Shown: in pieces, positions 1 to 7,768 of the stretch | How positions within the stretch are numbered: position 1 is the first letter of the stretch | Layout of the letters: every line of letters starts with the position of its first letter | Assembly: GCF_000284595.1 (NCBI RefSeq) | Contig: NC_017671.1 | Span: 777,001 to 841,000 of the forward strand | Direction: 5' to 3' | DNA from: Stenotrophomonas maltophilia D457 | Lineage (GTDB): Bacteria; Pseudomonadota; Gammaproteobacteria; Xanthomonadales; Xanthomonadaceae | Length of the DNA stretch: 64,000 nt | Notes under the pieces: generated by a model | The model's database searches: none | What the model was told of the DNA's origin: nothing | Seen by the model: only the letters and a program-made list of their open reading frames with translations | Made by a program: the position numbers and the translations under genes

Positions 1-1
1 C

Positions 2-1069
2 ATGGACTCCCTGACCCAGATCGTGCTCGGTGGCGCCGTCGCCGCTGCCATCGCCCCGCCCGGACATCGCCGCGCGGCCCTGCTCGCTGGTGCCGCGCTT
101 GGCACCCTGCCGGACCTCGACGCGCTGTGGCTCGGTTTCACCGCAGCCGATCCGGTGGCGAACATGATCGAGCACCGCAGTTTCAGTCATTCGCTGCTGG
201 TACTGCCATGGGTGGCGGCATTGATCTGGTGGCTGTTCAAGCGCTTCGGCAATGGCCGCGTCGCGCAGTCACCGCTGCGCTGGTTCTGGGCGATCCAGCT
301 GGCGCTGGTCACCCATCCGGTGCTGGATGCGTTCACCGTGTATGGCACCCAGTTGTGGTGGCCGCTGCGCCCGCATCCGACCATGGGATCCAGTGTCTTC
401 ATCATCGACCCGGGGTATACGGTGTGGCTTCTGCTGGGCTGCGTGCTGGCCTGGTTCGGCCGCGCCCGGCCCTGGGCGGGCAAGGTGCTGGGCGTGGCCC
501 TGCTGCTCAGCAGTGGCTACCTGGGCTGGGGCCTGATCGCCAAGTCACAGGTCGACCGTGCCGCACAGCAGAGCCTGGCCGCGATGGGCCTGGGCGATGC
601 GCCGCGCTTCTCGGTACCGATGCCGTTCAACACCCTGCTGTGGCGGGTGGTGGCGATGACGCCCAATGGCTACGTGGTGGGTGACCGCTCGCTGGTGGCC
701 GACCACGGGCCGATGCGGTTCGAAGGCCATGCGTCCAACGTACAGGCCTTGCGCGAAGCGCAGGCCATCCCGGCGGTGCAGCAGCTGACGTGGTTCAACC
801 GCGGTTTCATGCGTGCGCAGGTGGTTGACGGCCGGTTGGTGCTGAGTGACCTGCGCATGGGGCTGGAGCCGGACTACACCTTCAACTTCGTCGTGGCCGG
901 GCAGGCCGACGGGCAGTGGCGGGCGATCGTTCCCGAGCAGGTGCGGGTGGATTACAGCAGTCCCGCCGCGCGTGCCGACGCCGGTCGCCGCTTGGCGGCG
1001 ATGTGGCAGCGGATCTGGCAGGAGCCGGCGGCGGCGCCGGGCGCGGCCGACCACACCGCCGTGCATTGA
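2..1069 (+). CDS. YdjM/DUF457-type inner-membrane metal-dependent hydrolase
   Basis: The 355-residue product starts MDSLTQIVLGG, the usual N-terminus of the YdjM (LexA-regulated, DUF457) membrane hydrolase family. Likely metal ligands are visible in the family pattern: LPDLD (Asp38, Asp40) and EHRSFSH (His58, His63). Several hydrophobic segments lie between residues 60 and 180, and the C-terminal half looks soluble. The physiological substrate of the family is unknown; hydrolase activity is inferred from the metal-binding pattern. The ATG is two bases from the window edge, so upstream context is missing, but the match to the family N-terminus supports it as the true start. Confidence 0.85.
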   Translation: MDSLTQIVLGGAVAAAIAPPGHRRAALLAGAALGTLPDLDALWLGFTAADPVANMIEHRSFSHSLLVLPWVAALIWWLFKRFGNGRVAQSPLRWFWAIQLALVTHPVLDAFTVYGTQLWWPLRPHPTMGSSVFIIDPGYTVWLLLGCVLAWFGRARPWAGKVLGVALLLSSGYLGWGLIAKSQVDRAAQQSLAAMGLGDAPRFSVPMPFNTLLWRVVAMTPNGYVVGDRSLVADHGPMRFEGHASNVQALREAQAIPAVQQLTWFNRGFMRAQVVDGRLVLSDLRMGLEPDYTFNFVVAGQADGQWRAIVPEQVRVDYSSPAARADAGRRLAAMWQRIWQEPAAAPGAADHTAVH

Positions 1070-1074
1070 TCACT

Positions 1075-1099
1075 GGATCCACGCATGGCGTGGCTCTAC
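1075..1099 (-). repeat. SMAG-type REP palindrome
   Basis: Read on the minus strand it opens with GTAG followed by the short palindrome CCACGCCATGCGTGG. It sits between the convergent hydrolase and methyltransferase genes, the usual position for these Stenotrophomonas repeats. Confidence 0.75.
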
Positions 1100-1126
1100 G
1101 CCCCCGATCGGCAGCAGAACACCGGA

Positions 1127-1954
1127 TCAATACACCGTGGCGCGGCCCTGGACGAACGAGTAGAAGAACACGGCGTTCGGGTCGTTCTGCACCAGGCGGA
1201 ACTCGCGGCGCATGCCTTCCACGGTTTCCTCGTCCACCGAGCCGGCCTGCAGCAGCTGGTCGGCGGCCGACAGCAGGAGCTGTTCCCAGAACGCGATCAT
1301 CGTCTTGCGACGCGCCGGTTCGCGGTTGTCCAGGTGGATGGTCTTGATCTCGGTGTGCACGTCGCGGAAGCCGCCGGCCAGCAGCAGGTTGCCCAGCTTT
1401 GCACCGACGAACGGGTCACCGCCATGGTCGTACTGGAAGTCGTTGAAGGCCATCCAGTAGCGCCAGATGTGCGGCGAGTACGGGTCGAGCAGGAACGAGG
1501 CATTCATCACTTCGGTGATGTAGACCGGTGAACCCGGTGCCAGCACGCGGCGCACTTCGCTCAGCACCCGCGCCGGTGAAGGCACGTGTTCCAGCACCCA
1601 GCACAGGAACGCCGAGTCGAAGCTGCGTGCCTCGAACGGCAGCTCGCCGGCATCGGCCTGCTGCAGGGTGTATCGGTCGCTGCACCACGGCGTGCGCGCC
1701 AGGTTCTCGCGCGCGGTGGCCAGCTGCGTTTCGCTCAGGTCCACGCCGGTCACGTGCAGCTCGGGGAAGCGGCGCAGCAGGATCTCGGTCTGCGCACCGA
1801 CGCCACTGCCGACTTCCAGCAGGCGCCGCGCGCCGCTGTAGTCGATCTGGCCGAAGATGCTCGATTCCAGCAGCCGGGCCTGGGTCATCAGGCGCTGCTG
1901 TTCGGTGCCGGAAAATCCGTGCAGATAGGTCGGGGAGGAAATCGGCGGGGTCAT
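1127..1954 (-). CDS. class I SAM-dependent methyltransferase
   Basis: The 275-residue protein carries the SAM-binding glycine motif LLEVGSGVGAQT (about residues 45-56), an acidic strand end TGVDLSE and a post-motif region typical of the Methyltransf_11/25 fold. The substrate cannot be read from sequence. An in-frame reading extends further upstream, but that part runs through a REP repeat, so the ATG at 1954 giving MTPPISSPTY is preferred. It lies downstream of dusB on the same strand, separated by the repeat, so co-transcription is possible but not evident. Confidence 0.85.
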   Translation of the reverse strand: MTPPISSPTYLHGFSGTEQQRLMTQARLLESSIFGQIDYSGARRLLEVGSGVGAQTEILLRRFPELHVTGVDLSETQLATARENLARTPWCSDRYTLQQADAGELPFEARSFDSAFLCWVLEHVPSPARVLSEVRRVLAPGSPVYITEVMNASFLLDPYSPHIWRYWMAFNDFQYDHGGDPFVGAKLGNLLLAGGFRDVHTEIKTIHLDNREPARRKTMIAFWEQLLLSAADQLLQAGSVDEETVEGMRREFRLVQNDPNAVFFYSFVQGRATVY

Positions 1955-1967
1955 GGGGCGGGCTCTT

Positions 1968-2021
1968 GTAGCGTCGAGCGTGCTCGACGGCTCTGGAAAT
2001 TCAGTCGAGCAAGCTCGACTC
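1968..2021. repeat. pair of SMAG-type REP palindromes (GTCGAGC stem)
   Basis: Two inverted copies of a palindrome with stem GTCGAGC/GCTCGAC lie in the short gap between dusB and the methyltransferase gene; the first begins GTAG at 1968. Such head-to-head pairs are typical of REP doublets. Confidence 0.75.
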
Positions 2022-2039
2022 GACGGCATGGCAGTACGC

Positions 2040-3035
2040 TCAGGCAGCAGATGACAACGCGGGTTCCCCGGCGATCAGGCGGTCGAAGTATTCCGTGGTC
2101 AGCGCGATCTGGCCCTGCGGGTCTTCGGCACGGTTGACCACCGCGCGGAACGCGGCGTTCTCCGGACGATCCTTGGCGTACCAGCCCAGGTGCTTGCGCG
2201 CGATGCGCACGCCCTGCGGCTCGCCATAGAACGCATGTAGCGCGTGCAGGTGGCCAAGCAGGATGTCGCGCACTTCCGCCAGCGACGGCGGTGGCAGTTC
2301 CTCGCCGGTGGCCAGGTAGTGCGCCACTTCGCGGAAGATCCACGGCCGGCCCTGCGCCGAGCGACCGATCATCACCGCATCCACGCCGGTTTCCTTCAGG
2401 ACGTAGGCGGCCTTCTGCGGCGAATCGATATCGCCGTTGGCGATCACCGGGATGCGCAGCGCAGCCTTGATCTCGCCGATGGTGGCGTACTCGGCCTGGC
2501 CGGTGTAATGCTGGTCGCGGGTGCGGCCATGCACGGCCAGCGCGGCGATGCCGCTGGCCTCGGCGATGCGGGCGATCACCGGGCCATTGCGATGGTCGCA
2601 GTCCCAACCGGTGCGGATCTTCAGCGTGACCGGCACGTCCACTGCGTTGACCACGGCTTCGAGGATGCGCGCCACCAGCTGCTCGTCGCGCATCAGCGCC
2701 GAGCCCGCCCAGGCGTTGCACACCTTCTTGGCCGGGCAGCCCATGTTGATGTCGATGACCTGCGCGCCGTGGTCGACGTTGTAGCGCGCGGCCTCGGCCA
2801 GCTGCTGCGGCTCGGTGCCGGCGATCTGCACGCTGATCGGGGCCGGCTCGCCGTCATGGTCCATGCGGTGGATCGACTTTCGCGTGTTCCAGAAGCGCGG
2901 GTCGCTGATGGTCATTTCCGAGGCGGCCAGTCCCGCACCCAGCCGTTTGCACAGCAGGCGGAAGGGCTTGTCGGTGACGCCGGCCATGGGTGCCAGCACG
3001 ACGTTGGGGGCAATGGTGTACGGGCCGATCTGCAT
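2040..3035 (-). CDS. dusB: tRNA dihydrouridine synthase B
   Basis: This 331-residue flavoenzyme reduces uridines in the tRNA D-loop to dihydrouridine. The N-terminal TIM-barrel start VVLAPMAGVTDKPF is diagnostic. INMGCPAKKVCN contains the catalytic Cys100, and VHGRTRDQHYTG and ANGDI (FMN/phosphate contacts) follow. Length and motifs fit DusB rather than DusA or DusC. The ATG at 3035 (MQIGPYTIAP) matches the family start; the longer upstream reading is not conserved-looking. In enteric bacteria fis follows dusB; no fis gene is present here. Confidence 0.95.
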   Translation of the reverse strand: MQIGPYTIAPNVVLAPMAGVTDKPFRLLCKRLGAGLAASEMTISDPRFWNTRKSIHRMDHDGEPAPISVQIAGTEPQQLAEAARYNVDHGAQVIDINMGCPAKKVCNAWAGSALMRDEQLVARILEAVVNAVDVPVTLKIRTGWDCDHRNGPVIARIAEASGIAALAVHGRTRDQHYTGQAEYATIGEIKAALRIPVIANGDIDSPQKAAYVLKETGVDAVMIGRSAQGRPWIFREVAHYLATGEELPPPSLAEVRDILLGHLHALHAFYGEPQGVRIARKHLGWYAKDRPENAAFRAVVNRAEDPQGQIALTTEYFDRLIAGEPALSSAA

Positions 3036-3182
3036 GCGCCCATTGTAGGGTGCGGGCGGCGGTACGGCCGTGCCGCGCGCGGTCCGGTTCAGGCCGATCG
3101 GCACCGACCTCATGCCGTACCGGCATCAGCAGATGCTTGACGGTTGCTTCCGTCGCCCCCACGGGCGGGCGATGGTGGGCGG

Positions 3183-3614
3183 CTACCCCAGGCTCTGCCA
3201 GGCCTGGCGGGTACCCAGCGCGAAGGCCAGCCCCAGGCCCAGGCAGACCAGCGAGCTGACCGCCCAGAAGCGCGTGCCGTTGTACCCCGGCCGGAACAGC
3301 GCCAGGCCGAAGCCCATCGCGGCACGCAGCAACAGCAGCGCGGCGATGCCGGGCAGGACCAGGCGGCTGGCCGGCAGCGGCGAATGCCAGCCCGCGGCGG
3401 CCAGTGCGTACAGCGTCCAGGCCACCAGCACGGCAGTGATGACCGCGGTCATCAGCGGTGGCCACCAGTGCCCCGCATGCGCCAGCCGGACCACGCGCTG
3501 GCCGGCACCGAAGTACCTGTACCACGCGGCGCCGAAGGCGATGCAGCCGATATGCAGCAGCGCCGCCACGGCACTGCCGGCGGCCGCGACCAGCAGCCAG
3601 GGGAATCCGTCCAT
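3183..3614 (-). CDS. small membrane protein with four predicted TM helices
   Basis: The 143-residue product consists almost entirely of four hydrophobic segments (around residues 5-25, 45-70, 80-100 and 115-137). It has conserved-looking aromatic and charged residues in the loops (WYRYFGAGQRVVRL, RPGYNGTRFW). Similar small proteins are annotated only as hypothetical membrane proteins in Xanthomonadaceae, and no function can be assigned. The ATG at 3614 (MDGFPWLL) starts just before the first helix. It is separated from the ribokinase gene upstream by a strong terminator. Confidence 0.7.
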   Translation of the reverse strand: MDGFPWLLVAAAGSAVAALLHIGCIAFGAAWYRYFGAGQRVVRLAHAGHWWPPLMTAVITAVLVAWTLYALAAAGWHSPLPASRLVLPGIAALLLLRAAMGFGLALFRPGYNGTRFWAVSSLVCLGLGLAFALGTRQAWQSLG

Positions 3615-3705
3615 GTCCTGCCCGTGCGAGGAAGCTGCGCGGATGGTGGGCGAGGGGCAGGATGTGGGCAATGCGACAGGCGGTCGCAGGGGCTGGGCAA
3701 TGGGC

Positions 3706-3739
3706 AAAAGAATGGCCCGGGTGTCTGCACACCCGGGCC
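3706..3739 (-). terminator. factor-independent terminator after the permease/ribokinase unit
   Basis: A perfect 11-bp stem (3714-3724 with 3729-3739) and 4-nt loop is followed, on the minus strand, by a T-rich stretch (ATTCTTTT). It sits just past the end of the ribokinase gene. Confidence 0.85.
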
Positions 3740-3742
3740 TTG

Positions 3743-3767
3743 TCATCCACGCGTGGCGTGGAATTAC
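3743..3767 (-). repeat. SMAG-type REP palindrome
   Basis: A short palindrome of the CCACGC/GCGTGG stem type overlaps the extreme 3' end of the ribokinase gene and abuts its terminator. The head is GTAA rather than GTAG on the minus strand. Confidence 0.6.
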
Positions 3768-4729
3768 CTGGCTTCAGCGTCGGCCGGGGTGAAGCGCGGC
3801 ATCGCCGCAGCGGCGCCTTCCTTCTCGGTCGAACGGCCGGCGAACTGGTTGGCGAAGCGCACGTGGCGGGCGAACGGGGCGTCGGCCACCTGCGCCAGCG
3901 ACGCGGCCAGCGCACCGTTGAAGGCGTCACCGGCACCGGTGGTGTCGATCGCCTGCACCTGTTCGGCACCCACGCGGTAGTACGGCTGGGTATCGCCGCG
4001 CAGGTTCTCGTCGGCATGCGACACGAACACGCCCACCGAACCCAGGGTCACCACCACGGTGCCGTTGCCGACCAGCTTGCGGCACAGCGCGTGCAGGCTG
4101 GCGCCATCCAGCGCGGCGACGTCGTTGGCATCCACGCGCTCACCGACATGGCGGCCGAGCAGGGCAGCGAACTCGGTTTCGTTCGGGGTGATCACATCGG
4201 CCAGCTTGAGCAGGCCGATGGTCGAGGGCGCATCGGCCGGTGCGGTATTGAGTACGGTGGTGACACCGGCCTCGCGGGCCGTGGCCAGCGCCGCTTCGAT
4301 GGTCTGCACCGGCGATTCCAGCTGCACCAGCACCACCTTGGCGCGGGTCAGCAGGGCCTGCTGCTGTTGCAGGAAATCGGTGCCCAGCGCGGCGTTGGCA
4401 CCCGGGCCGATCACGATGGTGTTGCGGCCACGCGCGTCCACGTAGATGCCCGCGGTGCCGGTCGGTTCGCTGCTGGCCTCGGCGATCAGCGCGAAGCCAT
4501 CCTGCGCAGCCAGTTCACGCGCGGTGGCGCCACCGGCGTCATCGCCCAACGCGCACACGAAGTGCGTGTCGGCACCGGCGCGGCAGGCCGCCACCGCCTG
4601 GTTGAAGCCCTTGCCCCCGGGGCCGGTGCTGTAGCGGCCGGCAATGGTCGCACCCGGTGCCGGCAGCGACTCACACCGCCACACGTGATCGACATTGAAG
4701 GAACCGACGACAACGACACTGCTGCTCAT
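3764..4729 (-). CDS. rbsK: ribokinase (PfkB family)
   Basis: The 321-residue PfkB-family sugar kinase has the N-terminal signature VVVGSFNVDHV, GPGGKGFNQAVA near residue 40, and the C-terminal anion-hole/catalytic motif DTTGAGDAFNG with catalytic base Asp268. ATP-dependent phosphorylation of ribose at O-5 is the expected reaction; deoxyribokinase activity cannot be excluded. It lies 25 nt downstream of a concentrative nucleoside permease. The pair would import nucleosides and feed the released ribose into the pentose-phosphate pathway. The ATG at 4729 is chosen over a TTG seven codons upstream. Confidence 0.88.
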   Translation of the reverse strand: MSSSVVVVGSFNVDHVWRCESLPAPGATIAGRYSTGPGGKGFNQAVAACRAGADTHFVCALGDDAGGATARELAAQDGFALIAEASSEPTGTAGIYVDARGRNTIVIGPGANAALGTDFLQQQQALLTRAKVVLVQLESPVQTIEAALATAREAGVTTVLNTAPADAPSTIGLLKLADVITPNETEFAALLGRHVGERVDANDVAALDGASLHALCRKLVGNGTVVVTLGSVGVFVSHADENLRGDTQPYYRVGAEQVQAIDTTGAGDAFNGALAASLAQVADAPFARHVRFANQFAGRSTEKEGAAAAMPRFTPADAEAR

Positions 4730-4754
4730 AGGGAATCTTTTCTCAACCAAGGGT

Positions 4755-6053
4755 TCAACTGAAGTGCGTCAGCACGCCGGCGATGGTCGCCGTCATGAAG
4801 GTGGCAATGGTACCGCCCAACACCGCGCGCAGGCCGAACTTGGCCAGGTCGTGGCGACGTTCCGGGGCCAGGCCGCCGATGCCGCCGATCTGGATCGCGA
4901 TCGAGCTGAAGTTGGCAAAGCCGCACAGCGCGTAGGTGGCGATCAGGCGACCTTCCTCGGACAGGCTCACGCCGGCCACCTGGCCGTTCACGATCTGCGA
5001 CAGTTCGGTGTAGGCGACGAATTCGTTGATCACGACCTTCTGGCCGATCAGCGAACCGACGGTGGTGGCATCAGCCCACGGGGTACCGATCACCCAGGCG
5101 ATCGGGGCCAGCACGTAACCGAAGATGGTCGACAGGTTGGTCGGCTTGCCGATGGCAGCGGCCAGGCCGGTCACCTCGCCGATCCAGGTCAACGGGGCGT
5201 TCAGCAGCGCGATCAGGGCGATGAAGGCCAGCAGCATCGCGCCGATGTTCAGCGCCAGCTTCAGGCCGTCACCGGCACCGGCAGCGGCCGCGTCGATGAT
5301 GTTGCTGGAGGTCTTTTCGACTTCCATCTTCACCGTGCCGCGGGTCAGCGGGGTGCCGGTTTCCGGAATCAGCAGCTTGGCCACGACCAGGGTGGCCGGT
5401 GCGGCCATGATGCTCGCTGCCAGCAGGTGCTTGGCGTAGAAGGCCTGCTGCGCCGGGTCGCCACCGCCGAGCATGCCCACATAGGCCGCCAGCACGCCGC
5501 CGGCGATGTGGGCCATGCCGCCGATCATCATGGTCAGCAGCTCGGACTGGGTCATCCTGGCGATGTACGGGCGCACGGTCAGCGGCGCCTCGGTCTGGCC
5601 GATGAAGACGCTGGCGCAGACGCTGGTGGTTTCCGCGCCGGACACGCGCATCACCTTGGTGATCGACCACGCCATCACGCGCACGATCGCCTGCATGACG
5701 TTGAGGTGGTACATCACCCCCATCAGCGCCGAGAAGAAGATGATGGTCGGCAGCACCTGGAAGGCGAAGATGAAGCCGTAGTTCTTGGTGTCCATCAACG
5801 AGCCGAAGATGAAGCCCGAGCCTTCGTTGACGAAGCTGAGAACCTTGACGAAGCCCTTGCCCAGCGCATCGAACACGTCGCGGCCGCCCGGCACCAGGAT
5901 CACCAGCGCCGCGAACGCGATCTGCAGGGTGATACCGGTGGCAACCAGCTTCCAGTCAACCGCACGCTTGTTGTTGGAAAACAACCAGGTGATGCCGATC
6001 AGCACCGCCAACCCGAACAGGCCGAAGCCGATCCTGCCCAAACCTTCGACCAT
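4755..6053 (-). CDS. concentrative nucleoside transporter (CNT/NupC family)
   Basis: The 432-residue inner-membrane protein has CNT family features: an N-terminal two-helix region, GQTEAPL and NEFVAYTEL-type motifs in the transport core, and a C-terminal GFANFSSIAIQIGG segment. These belong to the substrate and cation sites of the family, which imports nucleosides with Na+ or H+. It is the first gene of a two-gene unit with the downstream ribokinase. The terminator after ribokinase closes the unit. The 193-nt gap upstream separates it from the divergent aldo-keto reductase. Confidence 0.9.
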   Translation of the reverse strand: MVEGLGRIGFGLFGLAVLIGITWLFSNNKRAVDWKLVATGITLQIAFAALVILVPGGRDVFDALGKGFVKVLSFVNEGSGFIFGSLMDTKNYGFIFAFQVLPTIIFFSALMGVMYHLNVMQAIVRVMAWSITKVMRVSGAETTSVCASVFIGQTEAPLTVRPYIARMTQSELLTMMIGGMAHIAGGVLAAYVGMLGGGDPAQQAFYAKHLLAASIMAAPATLVVAKLLIPETGTPLTRGTVKMEVEKTSSNIIDAAAAGAGDGLKLALNIGAMLLAFIALIALLNAPLTWIGEVTGLAAAIGKPTNLSTIFGYVLAPIAWVIGTPWADATTVGSLIGQKVVINEFVAYTELSQIVNGQVAGVSLSEEGRLIATYALCGFANFSSIAIQIGGIGGLAPERRHDLAKFGLRAVLGGTIATFMTATIAGVLTHFS

Positions 6054-6246
6054 GTGAGTGACTCCCCTGGGGCGTCGCGAAAAACGGGAAGCCTAGTGCA
6101 GGGCAGGGGCCGGGGCAAGAAAAAGCAGCGTGCGCGCATCTATCGGTACCGATCAGGCCAGCAACGGCAAGGGCTTGCGGCCGGCGGCGGCAGGTAGAAT
6201 GGGGCTCGATCCCGGCCCGGATGCGGGCCCGCAGCAGGAGATTCGC

Positions 6247-7218
6247 ATGCAATACCGTCGCCTGGGCTCCACCGGCCTGCCGATTTCCGCCCTGTCCTTC
6301 GGCGCCTGGGTGACCTTCGGTGACCAGATCCCGCGCGACGAGGCCCGCAACCTGGTGGCCGCCGCCTGGGACCACGGCGTCAACTTCTTCGACAACGCCG
6401 AGGGCTATGCCAACGGCCGCGCCGAACAGGTGATGGGCGATGTGATCGCCGACCTGCGGCTGCCGCGCGACGGCATCTGCGTCTCCAGCAAGGTGTTCTT
6501 CGGCAGCGCCAAGGACCCACGGCCGACCCAGCGCGGCCTGTCGCGCAAGCATGTGACCGACGCCTGCCATGCGGCGCTCAAGCGCCTGCGGGTGGACTAC
6601 CTGGACCTTTATTACTGCCATCGCCCGGATCCGGACGCGCCGGTCGCCGAGACCGTGCATGCCATGGATACCCTGGTGCGGCAAGGCAAGATCCTCTACT
6701 GGGGGACCTCGGAGTGGTCGGCGGTGCAGATCCAGCAGGCGCTGGACATCGCCGAGGCGCGCAACCTGCAGGGCCCGTCGATGGAGCAGCCGCAGTACAA
6801 CCTGCTGCACCGCGAACGGGTCGAGGTCGAGTACGCGCCGCTGTATGCCGGTGCCGGCCTGGGCACCACCATCTTCTCGCCGCTGGCCTCGGGCCTGCTG
6901 AGTGGCAAGTACGACCAGGGCATTCCGGCCGATGCGCGGCTGGGCCGCGAGGGCATGGAATGGCTGCAGGCGCTGGTGCTGGGTGACGACGCCGAGGCCC
7001 GCCTGGCCCAGGTGCGCCGCTTCAGCGAGGTGGCGCGTGCGCTGGGGCAGGCGCCGGCCACGCTGGCAATCGCCTGGTGCCTGCGCAACCCGAACGTCTC
7101 CAGCGTGATCCTCGGTGCCAGCCGGGTCAGCCAGCTGCTGCAGAACCTGCAGGCGCTGGAGGTGCTGGAGCAGGTCGACGCCGCCGGCTGGGCCGACGTC
7201 GAAGCCGCCTTCGCCTGA
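6247..7218 (+). CDS. aldo/keto reductase, potassium-channel beta-subunit-like
   Basis: The 323-residue NADPH-dependent oxidoreductase has a full AKR tetrad: Asp49 in FFDNAEGYANG, Tyr54, Lys82 in VSSKVFFG and His125 in YYCHRPDPD. The length and the W-G-TSEWSA segment fit the KCNAB/YghZ branch, whose bacterial members reduce aldehydes such as methylglyoxal. The physiological substrate is not readable. The ATG at 6247 follows a good AGGAG ribosome-binding site; a longer upstream reading has none. It stands alone, divergent from the nucleoside permease. Confidence 0.9.
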   Translation: MQYRRLGSTGLPISALSFGAWVTFGDQIPRDEARNLVAAAWDHGVNFFDNAEGYANGRAEQVMGDVIADLRLPRDGICVSSKVFFGSAKDPRPTQRGLSRKHVTDACHAALKRLRVDYLDLYYCHRPDPDAPVAETVHAMDTLVRQGKILYWGTSEWSAVQIQQALDIAEARNLQGPSMEQPQYNLLHRERVEVEYAPLYAGAGLGTTIFSPLASGLLSGKYDQGIPADARLGREGMEWLQALVLGDDAEARLAQVRRFSEVARALGQAPATLAIAWCLRNPNVSSVILGASRVSQLLQNLQALEVLEQVDAAGWADVEAAFA

Positions 7219-7259
7219 ACCCCGGGGCCGACCGGGCCTCGGGGGCGTCGGGGGCCTCG

Positions 7260-7275
7260 GTAGAGTCGACTCTAT
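7260..7275 (+). repeat. short SMAG-like palindrome
   Basis: GTAG head overlapping a perfect 14-nt palindrome (TAGAGTCGACTCTA). It is shorter than standard copies and may be degenerate. Confidence 0.45.
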
Positions 7276-7289
7276 ACGGCTGGGTCGCC

Positions 7290-7348
7290 ATTTGATTGAC
7301 AGGATCTATCGAATTTGAGAATTCGATCATTAATCTCATCAATCAAAT
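7290..7348 (+). promoter_or_regulatory. nested inverted repeats in the hemP promoter region
   Basis: An outer perfect 10-bp inverted repeat (7290-7299 ATTTGATTGA with 7339-7348) encloses an inner 7-bp repeat (7309-7315 TCGAATT with 7320-7326) spaced by 4 nt. The stretch is AT-rich in an otherwise GC-rich genome. It lies just upstream of the Fur box. It could be a binding site for a regulator other than Fur; that is inference. Confidence 0.55.
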
Positions 7349-7372
7349 TGAGAATGGTTGTTGATTGTCAAC

Positions 7373-7390
7373 TGAGAATCATTATCATTT
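7373..7390 (+). promoter_or_regulatory. Fur box of the heme-uptake locus
   Basis: TGAGAATCATTATCATTT matches the Fur 7-1-7 palindrome (TGAnAAT-n-ATTATCA) with a single mismatch. It is 25 nt upstream of the hemP start. Iron-dependent repression of the following heme genes is the expected consequence. Confidence 0.85.
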
Positions 7391-7411
7391 GACTCGTCCC
7401 TCGCACGAGTC
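7391..7411 (+). promoter_or_regulatory. hairpin directly before the hemP start codon
   Basis: A perfect 7-bp inverted repeat (GACTCGT at 7391-7397, ACGAGTC at 7405-7411) ends three bases before the ATG. No Shine-Dalgarno sequence is visible beside it. It may be a translational control element or a second operator half; function not shown. Confidence 0.5.
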
Positions 7412-7414
7412 CAG

Positions 7415-7615
7415 ATGCTCATGAATGCTCAACCTGTACTGCTGCGCCCCGAAACGCTGACCCTCCGCGATCGTCCGGTCCGTGTCGTTCCGCCGGAAGA
7501 GGTCATCGACAGCGAAGCCCTGCTCAAGGGCCGTCGTGAAATCCTGATCCAGCACGGCGACCGCTTCTATCGCCTGCGGCACACCAGCAACGACAAGCTG
7601 ATCCTGACCAAGTAA
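7415..7615 (+). CDS. hemP: hemin uptake protein HemP
   Basis: The 66-residue protein has the HemP/HmuP signature in its C-terminal half: a LLKGRREILIQHGDRFYRLR stretch followed by T-S-N-D-KLILTK. HemP proteins accompany TonB-dependent heme receptors and in some bacteria are needed for receptor expression. It is the first gene after a Fur box. A second in-frame ATG two codons downstream (7421) is an equally possible start. The receptor gene follows after 153 nt containing a 9-bp hairpin. Confidence 0.9.
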   Translation: MLMNAQPVLLRPETLTLRDRPVRVVPPEEVIDSEALLKGRREILIQHGDRFYRLRHTSNDKLILTK

Positions 7616-7644
7616 TCGCGGCCTGGTCGCCCGCCCCCCTCCCT

Positions 7645-7665
7645 CCTGCCGGCCGCGCCGGCAGG
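7645..7665 (+). promoter_or_regulatory. GC hairpin between hemP and the heme receptor gene
   Basis: A perfect 9-bp inverted repeat (CCTGCCGGC with GCCGGCAGG) with a 3-nt loop and no T-run after it. It could attenuate transcription or shape differential expression between hemP and the receptor. Inference only. Confidence 0.45.
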
Positions 7666-7768
7666 GTGGGCGACCCGTCCGCTCCCGCTCTCTCCCCCTC
7701 GGTCTACCGCGTGCACCCTCCGGGTGTGCCGGTAACCGGGGGTTCCCCTGCCTGACCGAACGAACCCG

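Noticed and set aside
2040-3035. dusB-fis operon
   Set aside because: No fis gene follows dusB; the next gene on that strand is a methyltransferase.
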